This document shows positions 36,029 to 49,143 of a DNA stretch of 64,000 bases, in pieces. Source of the DNA: Setoptus koraiensis. Lineage: Eukaryota; Arthropoda. A program made the translations under genes and the position numbers. The notes under the pieces are model-generated. The model ran no database searches. It saw only the letters and a list, made by a program, of their open reading frames with translations, and was not told the origin of the DNA. Position 1 is the stretch's first letter; every line of letters begins with the position of its first letter. The stretch spans positions 15,314,001 through 15,378,000 of the forward strand of contig CM106585.1 of NCBI GenBank assembly GCA_048013815.1, written 5' to 3'.

Positions 36029-37253
36029 TTTAGTCTGTTTGTTGTATTTCGTTGGATCTACCTTAGACATAATTTGGTATATTTCACAATAGATCAGGCC
36101 GCTCTGTTGTCGTTTGGAGCCACTGATCGATTGTTTTGTAATAATACTGTTCTTTTGTCAGGAGTGTAAATTGTCTCGTGCTTGTCGTTTCCCTAAAATT
36201 ATCCCTCTACACCATTCGTCCATAATCACTTTCTCAATCCGCGCGCCATATTGTTTGACGTGTAAGGCCATATTCTAGTTAGAGATGATGTCCACGAGAG
36301 ATGTTTGTTGTAGCTTTTTGAACCAGTTAATCTGTATCAGGCCAAAAGATTTAGGAATAGCATAGCTAATTTACATACATACAACTGATGAGAATACAAC
36401 CCGATTAGATAATCTTGATCAGCATACGCTAAATAGATCTTTTTGTATGCAATGCATCACTATGTTTAGAGATTAGATAGATGAGATGGGTAGAGAGTGA
36501 TCTGATTTTCACGTCATATCACATCGTAATCACCTGATGTTGTCCGTACTTTCACCCAGTGGTAATTGATTGCTTTTGCTGATTTTGTGTCGACACAGAT
36601 TGACAGTGACTTCCTTTAAGGCTGGCTCATGGAGAATCTGTCTGTCTATTTGTAAACTCACTCTCTGTGCGATGGAACCCTCTTGAGAACTAATCTCGTC
36701 AATTGACATCATCATCTATATCTTATCATCGATTCCTGATTGATTTTTTCCATCTCATGTTGTTTCCTTTTCTCTTGCATACATCTCACTCGTCCGACGA
36801 AAAAAAGAGCAAGAAACCCTTTCGAAGAAATACCTCACAACAGTTACAATTTCATACTACTCCTACCCCCAATCTTATAATACTCTTTTGTTTTGTTAAC
36901 TCCTATGTAAATATCAATCCATCATGTTGCGTGTTTTTCCTTTCTAAACGTTCCAATTTAAAAGTCCTCCTTGGTGCTCTCACTTTTGGGTTATTGTTGA
37001 TATTGTGTGTGTGTGTGTGTAACAAACTATTGATGGTTGATGCTGTGTCAATGTTGTTGTTGTTTCGATTGTTATAAGATTCACTATTGACTTGCCAAGT
37101 CCTATGTCTTACTACTTCTCACTCAACTTGATGATTTTTTTTTATATTTATTTTTGGAGATTCTTGACGCTCCGATAACAATTGGAATTCCCTTGGATCA
37201 AATATTTTTGGCTTAGCACAACATCACAGGCTTAGGACATATATGGCAAATCA

Positions 37254-37754
37254 ATGTCAATTTCAACTACAACGAAACCACTTGACACATCGTTTGTTCA
37301 CCGACACATACATGACAACTTGGGCACAACAGTTATATTTCCTTATTTGGTCATCCTAATAAATTTAACAAACACATTTTCAACCATTGTAGTCTCTAAA
37401 GTAGGCCTAATATCTCATTTAAATTTGTTATTTGCGCTCAATATCCGCTCTATATCCCAGGCGCGCTTTACTATCAATCCAGAGCTTTCCCCTAGCGAAT
37501 CTCATTATGGAAACTACACATCGGTGGCTAACCAAGATGCCAACAGTGAGCAACTTATCAAACACATGCGTAGACCCGTAGAGATCTCAGGCAACCATAG
37601 GTGTTTTTCTTTTTGTAAAAATCTAGATGGTCATAGTAGAATCCTTAGAGAGTCAGTATGGTCACTATACAATTGCAAAAATTCAATTTATCTCTATTTG
37701 TCTCTACACGTTGTTGTGATCATCCCTTTGCCTCATTACTCGTGTCTTATGTAA
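37254..37754 (+). CDS. Doubtful open reading frame, possibly containing one exon
   Basis: An ATG-started frame of 166 codons, longer than chance frames usually are in AT-rich DNA. The most protein-like part is 37461-37600: it follows a pyrimidine-rich tract ending TATCCCAG and reads RFTINPELSPSESHYGNYTS and onward to RPVEISGNH, then a weak donor GTGTTT. It could be an exon of an unknown plus-strand gene or an alternative 3' exon, or chance. No homology is recognised. Confidence 0.25.
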   Translation: MSISTTTKPLDTSFVHRHIHDNLGTTVIFPYLVILINLTNTFSTIVVSKVGLISHLNLLFALNIRSISQARFTINPELSPSESHYGNYTSVANQDANSEQLIKHMRRPVEISGNHRCFSFCKNLDGHSRILRESVWSLYNCKNSIYLYLSLHVVVIIPLPHYSCLM

Positions 37755-38098
37755 TAGAATAAATTTGTATTTAGGCGATTGTAGTCATCTATCCGTCACA
37801 CAACCATGTCTGTGTGTATATGTTTGCATGTGGTACTTGAAGAATATACCGTTAAACGATTCCACTTTCAAGCTCATTGTAATTGATTAGAAAAGTTGTT
37901 TCGTAATGTGACTTCCCAACAACAGAGCTATAGTACACATCGTTGCTAATTTGTTACCATACCACGTTATATAATTAACTACTCACTATGAAGAGTTGTT
38001 TGTGCGAGATATTAGATTTGTCTCCAATCTCCAACATATCAGCAATAATAATAATAAAAAGTTATACTGCCAGGGCTAATATGTACCAACAATTATTG

Positions 38099-38132
<34 letters not shown>

Positions 38133-38450
38133 GTAGTAATAATAATAATAGTTATAATAATAATAATAATTATGTAATAATAATGATAATAATAATATCA
38201 ATAATGACAATAGCATTAATAATAGCAATAATGGTAATAATATAATAGCAATGATAATAATAATAATATAATTATCAATAATAATAATAGTGATAATAAT
38301 AGTAATATCAATAGTTGTTGTAATAATAATTGTGTAGTAAATCAATCAATCAATTGTTTGTTAGATTACATCAGAGTTTTGTTGTCATTTGTTGATGTCG
38401 GTATTTCGTTGTTGTCTTTTGTGATGTGGTTGATGTTGGTGTAATTTGTT

Positions 38451-39253
38451 CTAGTTCATCTTCTTTTTAGCAAGCAACATTTCCATGAGTAAAGTTTGCG
38501 TTGGCGCCATTCCGGCTGCATGCTTGAAATAAAGAAAGTCCTCTCCTCTTTCTGCAATCGCTCTGAGATCTGGCAAGACGTCCATTAATTGTCTGAACTT
38601 GTCCTAATTGGCGCAATCGAGTGAAAGGTAAAAATAAATTATAATAAATGTGTGTGATTAGTATGAGTAGCATTGGCATTGAACAGAAAAACGACCAGCA
38701 GGAATGCCGGATAATAGTGGTATAAGCAACAATCACTTACTGGTATCTGTGGGTAGAAATTGACACAAAACTCGAGAAGGGCCTGCTGGGTCTGATCGTA
38801 GGCTTCGGTGACTATCTTGTAATTGTTGAGTCCTCTTACATCTATCGGGTTAGAGTGTATGTGAATAGAAGTATCGTGTGGTCAGTATGTGAAGATGAAT
38901 AATAATAATAATAATAATGATAATACCATGCTAATGATATCACAGTGATAATATCACAAGAATCAGTAATACTGTATATGACAGGGGCACTTACTTGGAC
39001 TGAGTAAAATCAAGAATTTCAGACAAGCGTAGTCGATGGTGTCAAATTTTAGATCCTGAAGAGTAACGGTCAATTGATGAAGCTGGTCAGCGGCTTGAGT
39101 GACACCTAAGAGGGCCAGTGTTAATAGTTCAAACTTTTGTCCATTGGGCAGTGCAGTGTCGTCGGCCAATCCATTGTGCATCCGTTGGTGTATGTGATCG
39201 ATGAGTAACATGTCCGACCAAGAGTGTTGCAACAGTTTCATTTGATCGTCCAC
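38451..39253 (-). other. ftz-f1: ftz-f1 ligand-binding-domain exons and stop
   Basis: Exon 39253-38995 begins [20 protein letters not shown], the nuclear-receptor signature region, and continues directly from FFKELK across the 8.3 kb intron. Exon 38841-38741 reads [20 protein letters not shown]. Exon 38603-38451 reads [20 protein letters not shown] and ends with the AF-2 helix and KKKMN before TAG. The two introns between them are 153 and 137 bp. Confidence 0.94.
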
Positions 39254-42200
39254 CTGAACAACGAATATCGCGAATAACAAGCGCGCATGGTAGAGCGCAT
39301 TGTGGAGAGCAAAATATTGAATTGTTATTAATTTGTTGCTATATTACATAACATGTAGACTGAAGATTGCATAAACGGAGACAGTCGACATAGAGCGAGC
39401 TAATGAACTGTGGACACTCAACAACGTCGGGCCCCATCAACCGACAGACGAGACGGGGGTCCGGCTGAGAACAAACTGTGAAGCGTCGAGGGGGCACATC
39501 ACAGAGACAAGAAACCTGCCGATAACAATAAAAAACAGAGAAATCTATTTTTGTGTGTAGGCACGCACGCACACACACACACGTACAAAAGTGGTCATTT
39601 TGACACACTCACACGCATTCTGGTCGCACAGATTTAATTAGCGAGATAAGCGTTTCATTTGGCTCGTCAGTTTGTTGTGGCCGTGTCTGGTTAGTGGATA
39701 ATGTTTGCATAAATTAGCATGAGAGCAGCCAACACACACAACAATCATCTGGGCTCATTACGGTCATTGAGTTGATTGCAACGGGCCGAGATGATTTCGA
39801 GCGGCAGCCATTGACTCGCTGGCGCCTGGACGTGGCCAGTTGCGCAATGTGTAGCCAGTTGTTGGCCGGCGCCACCAACAGGCTCTATATTAGACTTGGC
39901 ACACTTGATATTGGCATTACGTTGGATATTAAAAGGCGGCAGCGTATAAATGGCGCGTATGAAAGCCAACTAGCGAACAACAACAACAACAGGTCGATTG
40001 TTCTTGAGTGGCGTCTAGTTGCAATCTGCTCTGTTTGGCGTCGCAACAGCGCACAGGTGGCAGTTGCAGTGTAGACTGGCGCTGGTTGTGCGCTGCCAAC
40101 GACAACAACAGCAACAGCGACAGCAACAACGTAATCGGCTTAGCTAGCTCGCGATCGCAAGCTGGCCAACCGACACACAACTGTTTCAACATTCAAAGGC
40201 GGTGGTCGTGAAAGCGTATGGCTAATCTTGGTTGTCTGCACTCTGGCGAGAGCAACTTTTTTACTCTTACTCTCGCTTTCACTCTCGCTTTTACTTTCAC
40301 TAACAACAACAGCAGCAACAACAACAACAACATCGCTGAGCCAGCCGCACACACACAACAAAAGTACAAAATTAGCTTAAACTTGAACTCGCCAATCAAC
40401 CATCAAGTTTCGCTGCATGCATTTTCGTTCGCTCGCTCGCACACACCGACGGCGACACACAAGCGACGGTGATGTTGATTGCCAGCGCGCTGGCTGGCAA
40501 ACAACAAAAATAAACTTCCCTCGGTCGCTCGGTCGCTCGCTAACTCACTAACTAGCGACTACATGTATAGCCAGCCAGATAGATGTATAGCCAGCCAGAT
40601 AGATGTATAGCCAGTGCCAGCGAGAGAGCCAACCAGCCAACGAGCGGCGGTTGTGTAATGGTTGTAATGAGCGAGTTTGTTTGGCTGCTGCGAGCCAGCC
40701 AACAACGACGCTTCAGGAGGCCTAATATAGTAGTGAATGGCTGGCTTGCATCATAATGATTTCTGTTGTGATAGTGGCTGCGTTGTTAGCGCTCTTGAAT
40801 AATGCGTGTGTGTGTGTATGCACGACTCTCGCTGGCGGTGAGCGCCGGTGGCTTGCCACTGGCAGCGGCAGAACTGCTGCGCTGATTTATCATTGATCAT
40901 AACTAAGCGAATTCCATCGCCGCCACAGACCGAGCCATCGAGGCGAACAACAAGCTATCGCGAGGCGAGCAACTGCGTGAGGCGAACAGCGTCGCCAGCA
41001 ACACAATGGCCAAAGAGGACCCGGCTAAATCAACAAGTCACATTGGCCAGCGAGCGAATGGAGCCGCAATTCAAAACGACGGAACAATTTTAATAGACCG
41101 GTCAGCCATTGGGCACACAGGCTGGCAAAATGGCAGCGCTGGCAGCACGGCAACACATGGACACGGCCGGCGATCATGCAACAGCCGACGTGGGCACGGC
41201 TCATGTGCGAGCCATTATCGAGTGTGTGTTAGCGAGAGAGAGACAGGTTGCGGCGGCGAGATTGGAATGGCGCAACGAAGCGGCGTGCGCCAGCAGTGAA
41301 CTTGAATTCAAGTTATGTAATAATAACCATTTACTGCTGGCACCGCTGCCGCCGCTGCCAGAGAAGCCGCGGCTCATGCTGCAAGAAGAGCACGCATGCT
41401 TGCGTTTCCTCAGGTTGTGCGCGGCTCGGTGTGTCTCAGTTGTGGCAGCAATTCGGACGGTGTTATCATGATTAGCAGCGGCAGCGGCAGCAGCACCGAG
41501 GAAGGCCACACAAAGAAGCAGCAACCTCGCTTTCCTAGCAACAAAAGTGCCAGCGCTGGAGCCAGCTAGCCAGACGGACACGATGAGCTGGAGCTAAAGC
41601 TCCGAAAAGACGCCGGCTAATCCGGGCCACTCGCTAGTGGCCGCTACAAAAAATAGCACCACCGCCATAATAATAATGGCAACCAAAACAACAACAACAG
41701 CCAAAGCCGGCAGCCAGCAGCGAAACCATCCCAGACGGAGAAAAGAAACAGAGGGAGAGAGAGAGAGACTTCCAGTGGCGCAATGTGGAAGCCGACAATT
41801 TAAGGCTAAGCCAGCGAGCGTTGGCTTCCCAAAAGCCATTTGCGACTAAAAAGCAGCAGCAGCTTTCACTCTTTCTTATCTGCGCTCGCTGGCTGGCTGC
41901 GATGGCTGCGATAGCAGATACCGAGTGCAGCCGAGAATGAGCTTTGGGAATCGTTTTAAGCTGGGCCGAGCGAGCGAGCAGCCAAGCAGCCAGAAATGTT
42001 ATATCATTGGCGGCCGGGCTGTGAGTTGACGACGACGACGAAATTCACGACCAGCCGATTACGACACAACAGTGCGTTTTACACAATGGCTTCTCAATGG
42101 AGAGTGGCTGGTTTCGCTGGCTGAGCCGGCGCGCACACAGCCGGAGAAAGTTGCTTGCTGTTGCAGGCAACCACTGTGGCATTTCGGCTCGTCGCAACAA

Positions 42201-45200
42201 CAACAACAACAACAACAACAGCAACAACAACAACACAATGAGCGCTCGCTGTCAAGTACAACAAGTGCCACCGACACTGAAAAAGCTGAAAAAAGCCATT
42301 GCTCGGATTATGCGAGCCATATAGGCAACTTGCTCAATGGCCAAAGTGTTGCGTAAGACGAATGAATGGACGGCTGCCATTGCTGACATTTTGCGCTGAC
42401 TGCGCCCGACGCGATACGCGACTCGCACTTGCCAGCCAGCCAGCCAGGCGCGCATTGCCCGCCTGTGGGCTATATATAAACAATTGCAGTCGGCCCGGCC
42501 ATCTCACAAGTGTTGTGACTTCTGGCCGGCGGGCCGGCAGTTGCCGCTGGAACGTCGCTGGCAATCGTTGCGCACACGCCCCCGGCCGGCCGTTTTCGGC
42601 CCTTCTTTTCCTCCTCCATCAGCGACCATTTTATCCGGCTAGCGAAAGTCGAACGCTCGCACTGACGCGCCCGGTCTTGGCGGCCGCTGGCGTCTGCTCA
42701 TTGTCGGCGGGCCAGCCAAAGCATTAGCGGCAAAATAAACATGGCCGCTGCCAGTTGGCCACTTGCCACTATTTTATGCTCGCCAGTAATTATCGCCAGT
42801 GCGCAGCGCAATTTGCGTTAATCAATTTGCGATTCATTCAGGCGCTGCGCGATATTTGCGATATCAGCGCAATCGCCGAGTTGTTGTTGTTGTTGTTGTT
42901 GTTGTTGCTGCTGCTGTTGCTGTTGCCAGCTTGTTAGAGCCACCAGCGCGCAGTCGAATCGCAATGGCGGCCGGCGAGAAGCGGCAATTGCAAGCGAAAT
43001 TGGAATTGGCGAGCGTATTTTAAGTTTCAAGCTGACAGCGTCAGGCCAGTAGAGGTAGCAATAATAGGCATGCGTTCGTTTCGTTCGTTCGCTCGCTCGC
43101 TCGCTGGTTCTTTCGCCGTTCTCTGGCTGTTCGGCTGTTAATAAGTCAGGGTTAACGATATATCGGTATATTTTCGACACACACACGGCTTGGTCGTTGC
43201 CTCGCAACAGGCAAACGACGCAACGAACGACGTTCGCGACAGCGCTCGCTTAATACGCCGGCCGGCCGGCCAGCCTGCATTGTACGCCGACGCCATTATA
43301 CAGCGCAGTTACGGGCAAGGTTAGTGTGGTAGCGGCGACAATCTGGGCAACTTTCACTCGATATATTCGAGCGAGAGTGCATGCCAGCGAGACCGAGAGA
43401 GAGCGAGAGAGCTAAAATTACGACGCCGACGACGGAGACGGCGACAAAGAATTGCGGTCAAGGTATGCAAGTTAATCACTAACTTGTTAGAGCGGCACCA
43501 GTGCGCAGTGCGCTCAAAATTGTTGTTTTGCCATTACGTCGTCGTTGCCGCCGCCGCCGCCGCCGTACTGTTATGTAACAGCGGCAACAGGATTGAGCAG
43601 TATTGCACTTGTAACATCGACAGTTGCCGCTTAAATAAGTCATGGCTCCAATGTAGTGGTGCGAGCGTGTGTGTGTGTGTGTGGAAATGAGTTCACTCTC
43701 TACTTTCACTTTTCAATGCACTGTCGTCGGCTATAAATATATTACCATTCAATTATGACACTCGCTGGCTGGCTCGCAATGCAAACAGAGAGAGTGGAAT
43801 TATCAGATTTTGATGGCTCAACGAGCGACACCAGAGAGCAGAGAAAATGTCGCCGCTAATCAGATGGACAGAAATAGATGTTTGTTTGCTTGTGTGCGCG
43901 CTTGTGTGTGAGCCTAGCCGAGATAGCCTAGAAATTGAATTAGTTCGATTAGTTACATAATCAACGTTGTCATTATCATTAGACGGGCCGGCCTGATGAT
44001 GGCTCACATTTACATCAAGAGCACACACACTAATTATGTGTGCCAATCGATAAAGTTAAAAAATGATTATAATGATGATTGGCGTGTAGCGACTCTCATG
44101 GTGTTTGTGTGTGTGTGTGTGCCCAACGCAATGAGTAGGCGAGCGGCGATGACGGGCTCGCGGACTCGCGCGCTCAATTACGATGTCAGCGCAATGGCGG
44201 TTAGGCAACAAGAGCCAATTGAGCAAAAAAGTAAAATTGGAACGATAACTGTAACTGTGTGCGCGATGACACTAGCGCCGCCAGTCACACTGTGACACAC
44301 AGTGACTGTGTACACTTAATCATGATACTTAGACGGATGATGGTGTTCTAATTTGCTTCATTGTCACCAGCGCAACGACACACTATGAGAATATCACTAG
44401 GAGAATGATCATCATCAAACTCACACAAATGTAGCCAACAACAAATGGGAGAGATTTCATCGGGCCGCTGATTGCGATCTGAATAATCACTTTCGCTACT
44501 ACTTGTTCTCAATGCGCGCGCTGCCTGCTCCACTAATAGATAATCTAGCCGACGTCTAGGCCGAGTCGCGCCTTGCTCCCAATGGCGCTCTCTCTCGCTC
44601 TCGCTCTCGCAACGACAAATGCATCGACAACTAAAGCAGCAACCTAATGAGCCAGTGGGGCGCACACAGTCTGTCTAGATGAAACGTCGCGCTGCATGGG
44701 AATGTGTCATACGAGTCCGCCATAGTTTGTGGTCTAGTCACATAGGATAGTGCGCGAGAGCGCGTGCGTGTGCCCTACTGACCTAGTTAACTGTAAACAC
44801 AACTTCAATAGTCCTCCGTCGGCGTATTCACACAGGCGACACAAACACATCGTGCCGTCGCTGTTGTTGTTGCCGTTGTCGTAGTCGCTGTTGTTGCCGT
44901 TGTTGTTGTCGTCGTTGTTATTGTTGTGCAACACTGGTGTGGTACACGTTTTTATTTAGCGCACACCGTTTGTAATGACGGAATCGTTGTTGTGTGCTAA
45001 CGGTCCTCACAGTCATTACATAAAATTAGGCGCAATAGGAACACTGTGTTAGTGCGATGGCAAAACAGACTCATGCGAAAGGCTCCGGCGCTGTCGTGCC
45101 TTGTGGCTGCCGCTGAACGCACATATCCGGCAGCTCCCATGGCTTGAAAAGGCTCCCAATAATGGTTTCGCCCTCTATATATACTATATCCAGTATATAG

Positions 45201-45548
45201 TATACACATATATGTAGTATACGCATGTCTGCTGCACAATGTCGCGCGATGTGTGGGAAAGGGTTGCCCTTCATTCGGTATTTTTGTCATCCTCGTTGCA
45301 TTTGTCGCCATTCCTCCAAGAACAATAACACAAGAGCAAGATGATGCATCCATCTGTTTCGTCGCCAACACTTTCTCATGCCTCCTGTTACCCCGCCGAC
45401 CAGGCAGCATTGCTCCCAGTCGGCCCGCGCCCCTCGCCCCGCACACAACAGCAGGCCCACTGTTAACTGTGTTACGTAACAGTGCCAACAGTGTCTAAAA
45501 GTGGTATGAGCTATATCAATGATATAATATCATTAAGCTGACTGCCAC

Positions 45549-45582
<34 letters not shown>

Positions 45583-48500
45583 TGTTTTTGTTGCTGCTGT
45601 CGTTGCTGCTGCTGTCGTTGTTGTTGTTGTTGTTGTTGTTGTTATGAGCGTAGCTAACAGTGCATGAGCAACCGATAATCGTACAACTACCAGCAACAAC
45701 GACAACTACCACAGACACAAAGCAACGCAATCAAAATCTATGCTACTCGTGTGTCTGATGACTAGTCGCCATTTGTTGTTGTTGCTACCAGCGGCGAAGC
45801 CAAACTAAAACGAAAGAAATGGTTCGATTGTGGCACAGTTGTCAGCTAGAAACACAATATGCAACCAATATCTCGACAATAATACAAGCTGCCAGTTTCA
45901 CGACGACAACTACAACTGCGTTGTTTGGATGCGTATAGATCGAATGTTTATGTGTGTACAATCAATTCTTTATCCCTCTTTCTATCTTTCTGACCATGAA
46001 ACTATGTACATGCATTTTTGTACATTTCTCTGCCATGTGCAAATATGCTCATTGTAATGGTGCTGTGATGCTAACCAATAATGGAAATTCACACTACACC
46101 AGCTTGGCAAATATTGGCCTACGTTCACTTGTTAGCTAGCTGGCTGGCTGGCTTGCCGACTGGCTAGCTAGCACTTTCACTCGATTTTATTTATCTTGGC
46201 CACATCAGCTTACACAACAACGGCAGCAACAAACGCACATAGATATATACAAATATACTATTTGCTCTTTTAGCTAGTTGTTGCAATAACCGATGGATGT
46301 TCGTTATTGTTGTTGCTGCTGTTGCTGTTGTTGTTGTTGTTAGTGTTGTTAGTGTCTCTCAACAACTTTCATCCTCTTGCGCTTAGCTCCGACCGTAAGA
46401 GTGGTGCTCTTTTGGGTCTGCCTGTTTGTCTGTCTGTCTCTCTCTCTTTCCAACTCTATCTATATGTGTGCTATCTAGTGTTCGCGCGTTAGTACTAACG
46501 TTACTACTTTATGCACAGTAATACCTGGGCACTGACCGTTACTTGAATCATGGTCGTACACACAACACACACAAAACAAAAGTGGTCAACAACCTTAGAA
46601 TTGCAAGTGTCAAGGTAACTGAGTTGAACAAGTGTCTGTACCTTCCACCACTAGAGAAGTCATTCACATGGACAGACGAACAGACAGACGATCAAAGAAC
46701 GACTAGATCGAGTGAAATAAAGGGACTAAAAGCTTGTTGTTGGCATACAATTGTTACAGGCACTATTATGATAACCTGCCAGGGAAAAAAAGTTGTTCAT
46801 GAAACCGAGTAACAGTTAACTAACATGGCAACAGCGCGCTTATACCGGTATCATTTATGGTGCTGGTGGTGGTGTTGTTGTAGTTGTTGTTGTTGTTGTT
46901 GTTGGTGTTGTTGCAGCTGTTGCTGTTGTCGCTGGGATGTTCGAGTCAAGTGCGTAAAAGTAAAAGTAACTGTAGTCAAGTTATAGAAAGTGAAAGTGAA
47001 TTGAGTAAAACTTGTTGCTGTCATTGCTGTAGTTTAAAATAAAAGTTACACTGCCAATCTAGTTAGCTGGTCAGCCGGCATGCAAGCCAGCCTAAAGCTC
47101 GTTGAGGCAGCTCTCATAGTATCGAATGAAAAATGATTCGAAATACATGGGACTTTTTTCGGATGCCTTTATGGTGGGAGCTTTTGTACGAAGGCATATG
47201 ATATTGTCTTATAGAGCGATAAATAAATACAAATAGGAGGATGTCGAATGAATGAATTGAAAATACTACTCTTGATTGGTACTTGATTCAATAGATAGGT
47301 TAAAACAAAAATACCACTATTCAAACGACAATTAAAGAGACAAAGATATTATATAATAATAATCTTTCTCAAATGGCTCTCACACACAATATCACAATAG
47401 AGAGAGATCTGTTGTTGAAACTTCATCAGGTGAAAATTTCAACAAGGGAGAGAGAAAAAGAGAGGCAAATTTTCATAATTGTCTTATACTATTGAATCAT
47501 TCTGTAAAAGAATATAAGGAGCCAATTGACAAAATGACGTAACGAGTAGTAATATTAACAACGAAAAAACAACAGATATATTCTGGCTCACTCACCTTCA
47601 ATTCCTTGAAGAAAACACTGTTCCTGGCCCAGTCCACTTGAGCAAATAATGACTGATCAATAACTTTACACATCAATTCGAATAGATCTACTTCACATTG
47701 ATTGTATGTCTGATTATTGAGTAAATTAAATAACTGTGACTGCCAATCTTTGTCGTCTTGTATACTCGATTGCAATTCTCTTATCAATGGTGGTAAATCG
47801 GAAGACATATGCTTAATTAAAGCTGACGTCGTTGATGAACTAGATGAGGCAGAAGGTGATGAAGTAGCGCCTAATAAAGTATCTGTTGCTCCTCTTGTAG
47901 ATTCGGCAGCAGAAGTCTGACAGAGCCCATTAGGTGTCGATGAGTTATTGTTAGACTGTTGTGTAGTTGTTGATAAGGGCGATCCATTAGTGGTATTAGG
48001 TGTATTTGCATTTGAGGTGGTTGTAAAGAGGCCGCCACTACAACTACTATCCCTATTATTTGGCGTATTCAAAGCAGCTAATTGAATTTGATGGTGGGGA
48101 GATGGGCCGCTTTGCGTCGGAAATAGATAATATTGCTGATTGCCGATGGTAACATTATTATTATTTTGGATTGTTGTTGTACTATTATTATTACTATTAT
48201 TGTTGCTATTATTACTATTATTTGTTGTAGATGTTGTTGTCAGATGTTGCTGAACTAACAAGGGCGATGTAGTATGAACGTGATGAAGTTGTTGTTGACT
48301 TGCTCCATTGCCAGAAGAAGTGGACAATGACGATGATGATCCGGTGGCATGATGCAATTGATGCGGATTGGGGTGATTTAAAATAAAATTATTATTGGAT
48401 CCCGTTGCTTGTTGTTGGGTTGATGGTGGCCCAATATTGGCCGATGTCAATGAGGAAGAAGCAGAGGACGATGTGGGCGATGCTGATGGTGCTGCTGAAG

Positions 48501-49143
48501 ATGACGTATTTTGATTATTGTAGGGATTGTTATTAATGCTATTATTTAACATAGTTGCGGAAGCATTGATTAGTGATGATGACGAGGATGATGATGACGG
48601 CGATGAGGCCGATGCCGAGGCTGACGTTCCTGATGAATGATGATGATGATTGTGGTGGTGGTGTCCATGATTAGAGTTGTGATGATGAAGTCCATTGCCA
48701 GTTAATTGAAGATGATGAGTAGTTGGATGATGAGCGGCTATATTATTTAAATGTGCCGCTAGATGATGATTATTGTGATGGTGAGCATGGGCATGGGTTG
48801 GATGATGCGATGCCTGGCGCATAATTTGCATTCTACGCGCTCTATCCCTTTTATACATGGGGCCAAATTTGTTTCTACCACCTCTCATCCGGTCGGCACG
48901 TACGGCCTCTAATTTCATGCCTACCTCAAGGCATTTTTGGAATCTACAATGTGGGCAGCGTTTGCGTTGAGACTTATCTATATGGCAGCTTCTGTCTGCA
49001 ACGCAAGTGTAAACTTTTCTATTTTGTACAGTTCGCTTGAAGAAACCCTTACAAGATTCGCAAGTTAACAGGCCATAATGATAGCCACTAACCCTATCGC
49101 CGCACACCGGGCAAAGTTCTTCTATGCATTCTTTGGTTTCCAT
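38451..49143 (-). CDS. ftz-f1: FTZ-F1 nuclear receptor (NR5A), four coding exons
   Basis: An orphan nuclear receptor that binds extended half-sites as a monomer in the nucleus; in insects it controls segmentation (with Ftz) and competence during moulting. Exons on the minus strand: 49143-47596, 39253-38995, 38841-38741, 38603-38451. Splice sites are GTGAGT/CAG, GTAAGT/TAG and GTAAGT/TAG; phases agree and give 686 residues. The order is zinc fingers ([24 protein letters not shown]), the FTZ-F1 box ([18 protein letters not shown]), a long His/Asn/Ser/Thr-rich hinge, then the ligand-binding domain ending in the AF-2 helix [11 protein letters not shown]. The finger wording [15 protein letters not shown] separates it from Hr39 and from vertebrate NR5A1/2. 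The start is the first Met before the fingers; an acceptor-like ACAAG directly precedes it, so further 5' exons, known for fly isoforms, are possible. Confidence 0.95.
39254..47595 (-). other. Large ftz-f1 intron, repeat-rich, no gene recognised
   Basis: It lies within the ligand-binding domain coding region. From about 39.7 to 45.5 kb it is GC-richer, with many GCCAGC and GAGCGA tracts, a threefold GTATAGCCAGCCAGATAGAT repeat (about 40566-40613), CAA/TTG tracts (40300-40335, 42197-42237, 42882-42910), a (GT)n at 45552-45579 next to TTG-rich DNA to about 45640, and the palindrome GCCAGCGCGCTGGC at 40481. Either end is AT-rich. Open frames inside are low complexity on both strands. Such introns often hold enhancers or alternative promoters, but nothing specific is visible. 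Confidence 0.8.
47596..49143 (-). other. ftz-f1: ftz-f1 exon with DNA-binding domain, hinge and start of the ligand-binding domain
   Basis: A 516-codon exon. Residues about 11-76 are the two zinc fingers with all eight Cys, and about 77-112 the FTZ-F1 box. A His-rich stretch follows ([15 protein letters not shown] and similar), then about 250 residues of Ser/Asn/Thr-rich hinge coded by mixed codons. The last 70 residues ([20 protein letters not shown] to NSVFFKELK) open the ligand-binding domain. The donor GTGAGT begins at 47595. Confidence 0.94.

Larger units (their letters stand above)
34282..38450. other. Spacer between convergent Elk and ftz-f1, with unexplained open stretches
   Basis: The 3' UTRs of both genes must lie here. 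The stretch is AT-rich, with GT runs at 35996-36024 and 38101-38129 and an AAT/ATA-rich tract at about 38133-38335. On the minus strand, protein-like open stretches lie around 34790-35500 and 36530-36715; on the plus strand at 37254-37754. I recognise none, they lie in different frames, and some of this is expected by chance in DNA of this composition. Confidence 0.6.

Noticed and set aside
36703-37077. 124-codon plus-strand frame
   Set aside because: Hydrophobic and Val/Cys runs come from T-rich and GT-repeat DNA; only a short KKSKKPFRRNTSQQ piece looks protein-like, with no splice support.
44997-45488. 163-codon minus-strand frame in the ftz-f1 intron
   Set aside because: No similarity, frames open on both strands, and a location inside a spliced-out intron on the same strand.
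38451-49143. Identification as Hr39, the sister receptor
   Set aside because: Zinc-finger residues [14 protein letters not shown] and the intact FTZ-F1 box [17 protein letters not shown] match FTZ-F1, not Hr39.
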